This document shows positions 6,197 through 8,411 of a stretch of DNA of 8,411 nucleotides, one piece after another; the stretch's first letter is position 1, and each line of letters starts with the position of its first letter. The notes below the pieces were generated by a model that worked only from the letters and a program-made list of their open reading frames with translations, made no database searches and had not been told where the DNA came from. The position numbers and the translations under genes are program-made. The stretch is from contig JAUWRZ010000071.1 of assembly GCA_030610325.1 (NCBI GenBank), forward strand, positions 1-8,411, in the 5' to 3' direction. The stretch comes from Sulfurimonadaceae bacterium (GTDB lineage: Bacteria; Campylobacterota; Campylobacteria; Campylobacterales; Sulfurimonadaceae).

Positions 6197-6227
6197 GCTT
6201 TTCCTTATAGTATATAAGGAGCAGCTC
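6195..6227 (+). terminator. Long stem-loop at the end of the regulator/membrane-protein unit
   Basis: A perfect stem CCTTATA (6203-6209) / TATAAGG (6213-6219) with a GTA loop continues through one mismatch to GAGCT (6195-6199) / AGCTC (6223-6227), about 14 pairs in all. It begins inside the stop codon of the membrane-protein gene. No T-run follows (the next bases are CCCTCATTCC), so it may be a weak terminator or an mRNA-stabilising 3' stem rather than a classic intrinsic terminator. Confidence 0.45.
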
Positions 6228-6284
6228 CCCTCATTCCAGCATATCCTATTTTTAAGAGAGAGTCATCCCTCTATTTAAGATGAT

Positions 6285-6303
6285 AGGTATGTAGGACTTA
6301 CCT
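6285..6303. repeat. Inverted repeat AGGTATGT-AGG-ACTTACCT
   Basis: Eight-base arms with one T-T mismatch around a three-base loop, in the 261-base gene-free gap between the membrane-protein gene and the first small exported-protein gene. No gene, known riboswitch core or T-run is visible with it. The remainder of the gap (about 6304-6415) is very AT-rich and ends in the promoter at 6416. Confidence 0.35.
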
Positions 6304-6415
6304 GATGAGAGTACTTAATAAAGCAATAGGCATCTAGTATCAGTATTTATTATCTTAATTATTTATTAATCAAATATACATAATACTTTATCATTATAAT
6401 TGTAATAAGTATATA

Positions 6416-6424
6416 TGATAGAAT
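6416..6424 (+). promoter_or_regulatory. Predicted extended -10 promoter (TGA-TAGAAT) for the first small exported-protein gene
   Basis: TGATAGAAT is followed by a leader of about 27 bases. The 70 or so bases upstream are almost entirely A and T, as expected for an UP-element-like strong promoter region. The motif is identical to that of the ankyrin gene promoter. Confidence 0.65.
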
Positions 6425-6457
6425 ACGGCCAGATTTAAAAAATAAAAGGAAATCAAA

Positions 6458-6676
6458 ATGAAATACTTTATTACACTATTACTTATACTAGCAACTATCA
6501 CAGGACTTCAGGCTAAAGAGGTCGCTCTAGAAGACACTAATATCAATAACAACGAACTATGTGAGATCTTTACCGGAAAGGTCGAAGATTATTCAAAGTA
6601 CACAAGCCATGATGAGTTCAAAGGAAGATCACTTCACTATTTCGAGACACGTCAAAAAGAGCACTGCGAAAAATAG
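6458..6676 (+). CDS. Small exported two-cysteine protein, copy A (72 aa)
   Basis: The protein has a signal peptide (MKY, a hydrophobic core, then LQA with cleavage expected after Ala19) and a mature chain of about 53 residues starting KEVALEDTN. The mature part holds exactly two cysteines, Cys35 in ELCEIF and Cys70 in EHC near the end, well placed for one disulfide. It is charged and probably helical, with YFETRQKEH before the last cysteine. The next gene encodes a close relative: by hand count about 34 of 71 residues are identical, with both cysteines, the cleavage site and the YFxTRQ stretch conserved. AAGGA seven bases before the ATG supports the start. It has its own promoter and lies in AT-rich DNA. 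I do not recognise the family; a periplasmic or secreted role is inferred from the signal peptide. Confidence 0.85.
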   Translation: MKYFITLLLILATITGLQAKEVALEDTNINNNELCEIFTGKVEDYSKYTSHDEFKGRSLHYFETRQKEHCEK

Positions 6677-6688
6677 TCCAGTATACGT

Positions 6689-6714
6689 AAGAGGTTTACT
6701 AAAAATAGCCTCTT
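6689..6714 (+). terminator. Possible terminator after exported-protein copy A
   Basis: AAGAGG (6689-6694) pairs with CCTCTT (6709-6714) around a 14-base loop, 13 bases after the stop codon. The downstream sequence GCTTTCATATCTACTCTTCT is T-rich but has no continuous T-run, so termination may be partial. Confidence 0.45.
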
Positions 6715-6808
6715 GCTTTCATATCTACTCTTCTACCCTCACTATTTAAAAGAATCTCAGAAAATTATCTAAATCCATAATAAATATTATAATAATTATA
6801 TAATTTTC

Positions 6809-6817
6809 TGATACAAT
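6809..6817 (+). promoter_or_regulatory. Predicted extended -10 promoter (TGA-TACAAT) for the second small exported-protein gene
   Basis: TGATACAAT follows a long AT-only stretch (about 6771-6806) and leaves a leader of about 22 bases. An in-frame ATG at 6816 falls inside this box and would not be transcribed, which argues for the ATG at 6846 as the true start of the downstream gene. Confidence 0.65.
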
Positions 6818-6835
6818 GACTCATATCAAAACAAA

Positions 6836-6840
6836 AAGGA
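6836..6840 (+). promoter_or_regulatory. Shine-Dalgarno AAGGA fixing the start of exported-protein copy B
   Basis: AAGGA five bases before the ATG at 6846 matches the AAGGA before copy A. It selects the start that places the signal peptide at the N-terminus, rather than the upstream in-frame ATG at 6816. Confidence 0.75.
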
Positions 6841-6845
6841 ATATT

Positions 6846-7061
6846 ATGAAATATCTGATCACACTATTTATAACATTGACTATCTTCTCAAACCTACAGG
6901 CCAAAGAGGTCGCTATTGGTAATACTGATATCAAAGATACTGAGCTTTGTGAGATCTTTACCGATAAAGTCCATGCTTATGCTGATGCCAATGATGGAAA
7001 AGCAAGTTCTATCAAGACACTTCAGTACTTTAAAACAAGACAACAGGCACACTGCAAGTAA
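6846..7061 (+). CDS. Small exported two-cysteine protein, copy B (71 aa)
   Basis: A tandem paralogue of the preceding gene. It has the same layout: MKYLITLF signal peptide, LQA cleavage site after Ala19, KEVAIGNTD at the start of the mature chain, Cys35 in ELCEIFTDKV and Cys70 one residue from the end in AHCK, with YFKTRQQ before it. The middle (residues 43-58) differs most between the copies: here AYADANDGKASSIK, in copy A DYSKYTSHDEFKGR. The conserved frame is thus the two cysteine ends, and the centre may be the variable or recognition part. Starting at 6846 gives the protein an N-terminus that matches copy A; a ten-residue upstream extension is possible in frame but would start inside the predicted -10 box. 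No function is known to me. Having its own promoter suggests the two copies can be expressed separately. Confidence 0.85.
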   Translation: MKYLITLFITLTIFSNLQAKEVAIGNTDIKDTELCEIFTDKVHAYADANDGKASSIKTLQYFKTRQQAHCK

Positions 7062-7097
7062 TAAGCACCAGCTTATAGATCGGGACTTCGCTCCCGA
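7061..7097 (+). terminator. Two adjacent stem-loops after exported-protein copy B
   Basis: ATAAGC (7061-7066) / GCTTAT (7071-7076) with an ACCA loop begins at the last base of the stop codon. TCGGGA (7080-7085) / TCCCGA (7092-7097) with a CTTCGC loop follows three bases later. The GC-rich second stem resembles a terminator, but the T-run is missing (GCATCACTTTAC follows). Confidence 0.5.
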
Positions 7098-7162
7098 GCA
7101 TCACTTTACTACGACATCCCCTCCATCTTTCTTTGATCTAAGTCCTCTCTCAAGATAGCAAG

Positions 7163-7171
7163 TGCTACAAT
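7163..7171 (+). promoter_or_regulatory. Predicted extended -10 promoter (TGC-TACAAT) for the cytochrome gene
   Basis: TGCTACAAT is placed for a leader of about 21 bases before the ATG at 7199. The start region contains AATCAACACGA (7178-7188), an 11-base string that also occurs at the start region of the ankyrin gene (4129-4139). Confidence 0.65.
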
Positions 7172-7198
7172 ACATCCAATCAACACGAAGGAACATAG

Positions 7199-7669
7199 AT
7201 GAGATACACACTTTCGATCCTAACAGCGCTATTACTACTGGGTTGCGGTGATACCCCGCAAAAGAGCAGTGCTGAGCCAGAGAGCTCACCACCCATCCAA
7301 GAGACAATGACACAAAAGACTGTAGCTCCAGCCCTTGTCAAGCATGAGAAAGCTGTAGAGGAAGTGAGCAAAGCGGAAGAAGATGTCACTCAGAAGGCTG
7401 AAGAGGTCCAAGCTGTTGCGACAGCAGCTGTCGATGGTGCCACACTCTTTCAAAAGTGTACGTCATGTCATGGCCAAAAAGCAGAAAAAGTAGCACTTGG
7501 AAAATCAGAGGTCATCGCCGGATGGGATGTCAGTAGACTCAGTTCAGCGATGCATGGTTATAAAGATGGAAGTTATGGCGGTGCGATGAAGGCACTGATG
7601 CAAGGTCAGGTCAAAAGCCTGAGTGAGCAGGAGATCGAAGCACTATCAGAGTACATCAGCAGTCTCTGA
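7199..7669 (+). CDS. Lipoprotein class I cytochrome c (one haem)
   Basis: A membrane-anchored monohaem electron carrier. Residues 1-16 are a lipoprotein signal with lipobox LLGC, so Cys16 should be lipidated; the next residue is Gly, not the Asp that retains lipoproteins in the inner membrane of enterobacteria. A Ser/Pro/Glu-rich linker (19-45) and a short charged heptad-like stretch (about 46-76, KHEKAVEEVSKAEEDV) form a stalk. The cytochrome domain at 80-156 has the haem site CTSCH (Cys87, Cys90, His91). The axial methionine is probably Met134 in ALMQGQVKSLS, with Met130 as an alternative. The YGGAMKALMQGQV...LSEYI ending is typical of the c553-like cytochromes of Campylobacterota. AAGGA six bases before the ATG supports the start. 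It appears monocistronic and converges on the ThiF-type gene. The redox partner cannot be told. Confidence 0.93.
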   Translation: MRYTLSILTALLLLGCGDTPQKSSAEPESSPPIQETMTQKTVAPALVKHEKAVEEVSKAEEDVTQKAEEVQAVATAAVDGATLFQKCTSCHGQKAEKVALGKSEVIAGWDVSRLSSAMHGYKDGSYGGAMKALMQGQVKSLSEQEIEALSEYISSL

Positions 7670-7689
7670 GAAAGAAGGATCACTCTTTC
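7670..7689. terminator. Possible bidirectional terminator between convergent genes
   Basis: GAAAGA (7670-7675) pairs with TCTTTC (7684-7689) across eight bases in the 18-base gap between the cytochrome stop and the ThiF-type stop. Position and A/T-rich arms suit a shared terminator, but the stem is only six pairs. Confidence 0.35.
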
Positions 7690-8359
7690 ACGCAGTAGGC
7701 AGTCCGAACTTCTGCGTGACCAACTCTCCCTCCTCATTAAAAAAGAGATAGTAAAGATAGTCTTTTTTCACACTCAATCCTACCAGATACCGTAATGCCA
7801 GATTTGCCTGTAGTGAAGCGATATGCATGACAATAGGCGCAGCAATACCTGCGGGTGTCTTTTGCGTGATCTTAAAGACATCATTGAATGACGCCTTATC
7901 AAAAAAGCAGACCTGACCATTAAATGCCTCTACAGAGCCATAGACCCAAGGTGTATCGACTGAACGGGCATACTCATCGATCTTGCTACGGGTAGGCAAG
8001 TTATCGGTAGCATCGATAAGTAAGTCGACCTCTATCCCTTTGATAGAAAAAGTCTCAAAATCACACTCATGTGCGACCACATCGACATAAGGGCACCTTT
8101 CTCTCATCGTCTGAGCAGCTATAGTCGCTTTGTTCTTGCCTTCATCACCCACTTTAAAAGCGATCTGACGATGGATGTTATGTACACTCACCTCATCAAA
8201 ATCTATGATATGTATCTCTCCGATACCGGAAGCGCCTAAGGCGTATGAGAGAGAGGAGCCAAGTCCACCGCTGCCGATGATCGCGATCTTTTTATCTTGT
8301 AAAGAGCGCTGAGTCTCTTCACCCCAAAGCTGCACCTGACGGTGAAAATATTGCATCAT
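7688..8359 (-). CDS. ThiF/MoeB/HesA-family adenylyltransferase without zinc cysteines
   Basis: An E1-like enzyme that should use ATP to activate the C-terminus of a ubiquitin-like sulfur-carrier protein (ThiS or MoaD type) or to adenylate another acid. The 223 residues contain the N-terminal HRQVQLWGEETQ, the nucleotide loop GSGGLGSS (29-36), the ATP-binding DFDEVSVHNIHRQ (53-65), the conserved Lys77 region (GKNKA) and DATDN (116-120). The later TPAGIAAPIVMHIASLQANLALRYLVG matches the family's ending of the fold, but it lacks the cysteine usually found before that segment. Neither CxxC zinc pair is present; the only cysteines are 89, 99 and 151. It is shorter than E. coli ThiF (about 250 residues), and no thiS, moaD or thiG is nearby, so thiamine or molybdenum-cofactor roles cannot be separated. 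The first of two ATG codons is preferred because AGGGG lies seven bases upstream. Confidence 0.9.
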   Translation of the reverse strand: MMQYFHRQVQLWGEETQRSLQDKKIAIIGSGGLGSSLSYALGASGIGEIHIIDFDEVSVHNIHRQIAFKVGDEGKNKATIAAQTMRERCPYVDVVAHECDFETFSIKGIEVDLLIDATDNLPTRSKIDEYARSVDTPWVYGSVEAFNGQVCFFDKASFNDVFKITQKTPAGIAAPIVMHIASLQANLALRYLVGLSVKKDYLYYLFFNEEGELVTQKFGLPTA

Positions 8360-8387
8360 GCTTATACCCCTGCGTATTGTTGAGAGA

Positions 8388-8396
8388 AGTGTAGCA
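8388..8396 (-). promoter_or_regulatory. Predicted extended -10 promoter (TGC-TACACT) for the ThiF-type gene
   Basis: On the minus strand TATGCTACACT precedes a leader of about 22 bases to the ATG at 8359. The form matches the TGN-TANAAT promoters elsewhere in the window except for one base. The gene upstream lies beyond the right edge. Confidence 0.5.
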
Positions 8397-8411
8397 TATT
8401 CGTCATGATCA

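Noticed and set aside
6197..6457. A riboswitch, small protein gene or small RNA in the gap before copy A
   Set aside because: Only the hairpins at 6195-6227 and 6285-6303 are visible. I recognise no conserved riboswitch core and no reading frame with a Shine-Dalgarno.
6816..7061. A longer start (ATG at 6816) for exported-protein copy B
   Set aside because: That ATG lies within the predicted -10 box, would put a charged KTKR segment ahead of the signal peptide, and would break the match with copy A.
1..8411. Mobile elements, CRISPR arrays, defence systems or phage genes
   Set aside because: No transposase or integrase frames, terminal inverted repeats, regularly spaced repeats or toxin-antitoxin-like gene pairs were seen. 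The two small genes are tandem paralogues with signal peptides, not a toxin-antitoxin pair.

Overview
The window reads as chromosomal DNA from a Campylobacterota (epsilonproteobacterial) organism. The main reasons are the MurC sequence, whose P-loop (GAHGKS) and central motif (NAEPEH) are the versions I associate with Helicobacter and Campylobacter MurC; the gene order dapC - murC - small membrane protein - mutS2, which matches my memory of Helicobacter pylori and Campylobacter jejuni; and promoters that have a good extended -10 but no clear -35. The fairly high GC content for this phylum and a small c-type cytochrome lipoprotein fit a free-living sulfur oxidiser of the Sulfurovum/Sulfuricurvum type better than a host-adapted species. 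The genus is an inference.

Left part, minus strand (1-3991): one compact operon read from a TATAAT-type promoter at about 3990. Its order is dapC (lysine/diaminopimelate synthesis), an unknown 160-residue helical protein, murC (peptidoglycan precursor ligase), a 109-residue two-helix membrane protein, and the start of mutS2, which runs off the left edge. Every junction overlaps or abuts (ATGA, TAAGTG, ATGA and a 10-base overlap), so translation is probably coupled. DapC makes a precursor of meso-diaminopimelate, while MurC starts the peptide stem that carries it, so the operon links two steps of cell-wall supply.

Middle part, plus strand (3992-6196): a divergent spacer with two nested inverted repeats, a small ankyrin-repeat protein, then a two-gene unit. 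That unit is a Crp/Fnr-type regulator without an iron-sulfur cysteine set, overlapping by one base (TGATG) a five-helix membrane protein of unknown function with a distinctive central motif.

Right part (6197-8411): an AT-rich stretch carries two tandem paralogous genes for very small exported proteins (71-72 residues, signal peptide plus two conserved cysteines), each with its own promoter. A lipoprotein cytochrome c follows. It converges on a ThiF/MoeB-type adenylyltransferase that lacks the usual zinc and catalytic cysteines.

No mobile element, CRISPR array, tRNA or rRNA gene was found. The parts most likely to be undescribed are the tandem two-cysteine exported proteins and the regulator/membrane-protein pair.
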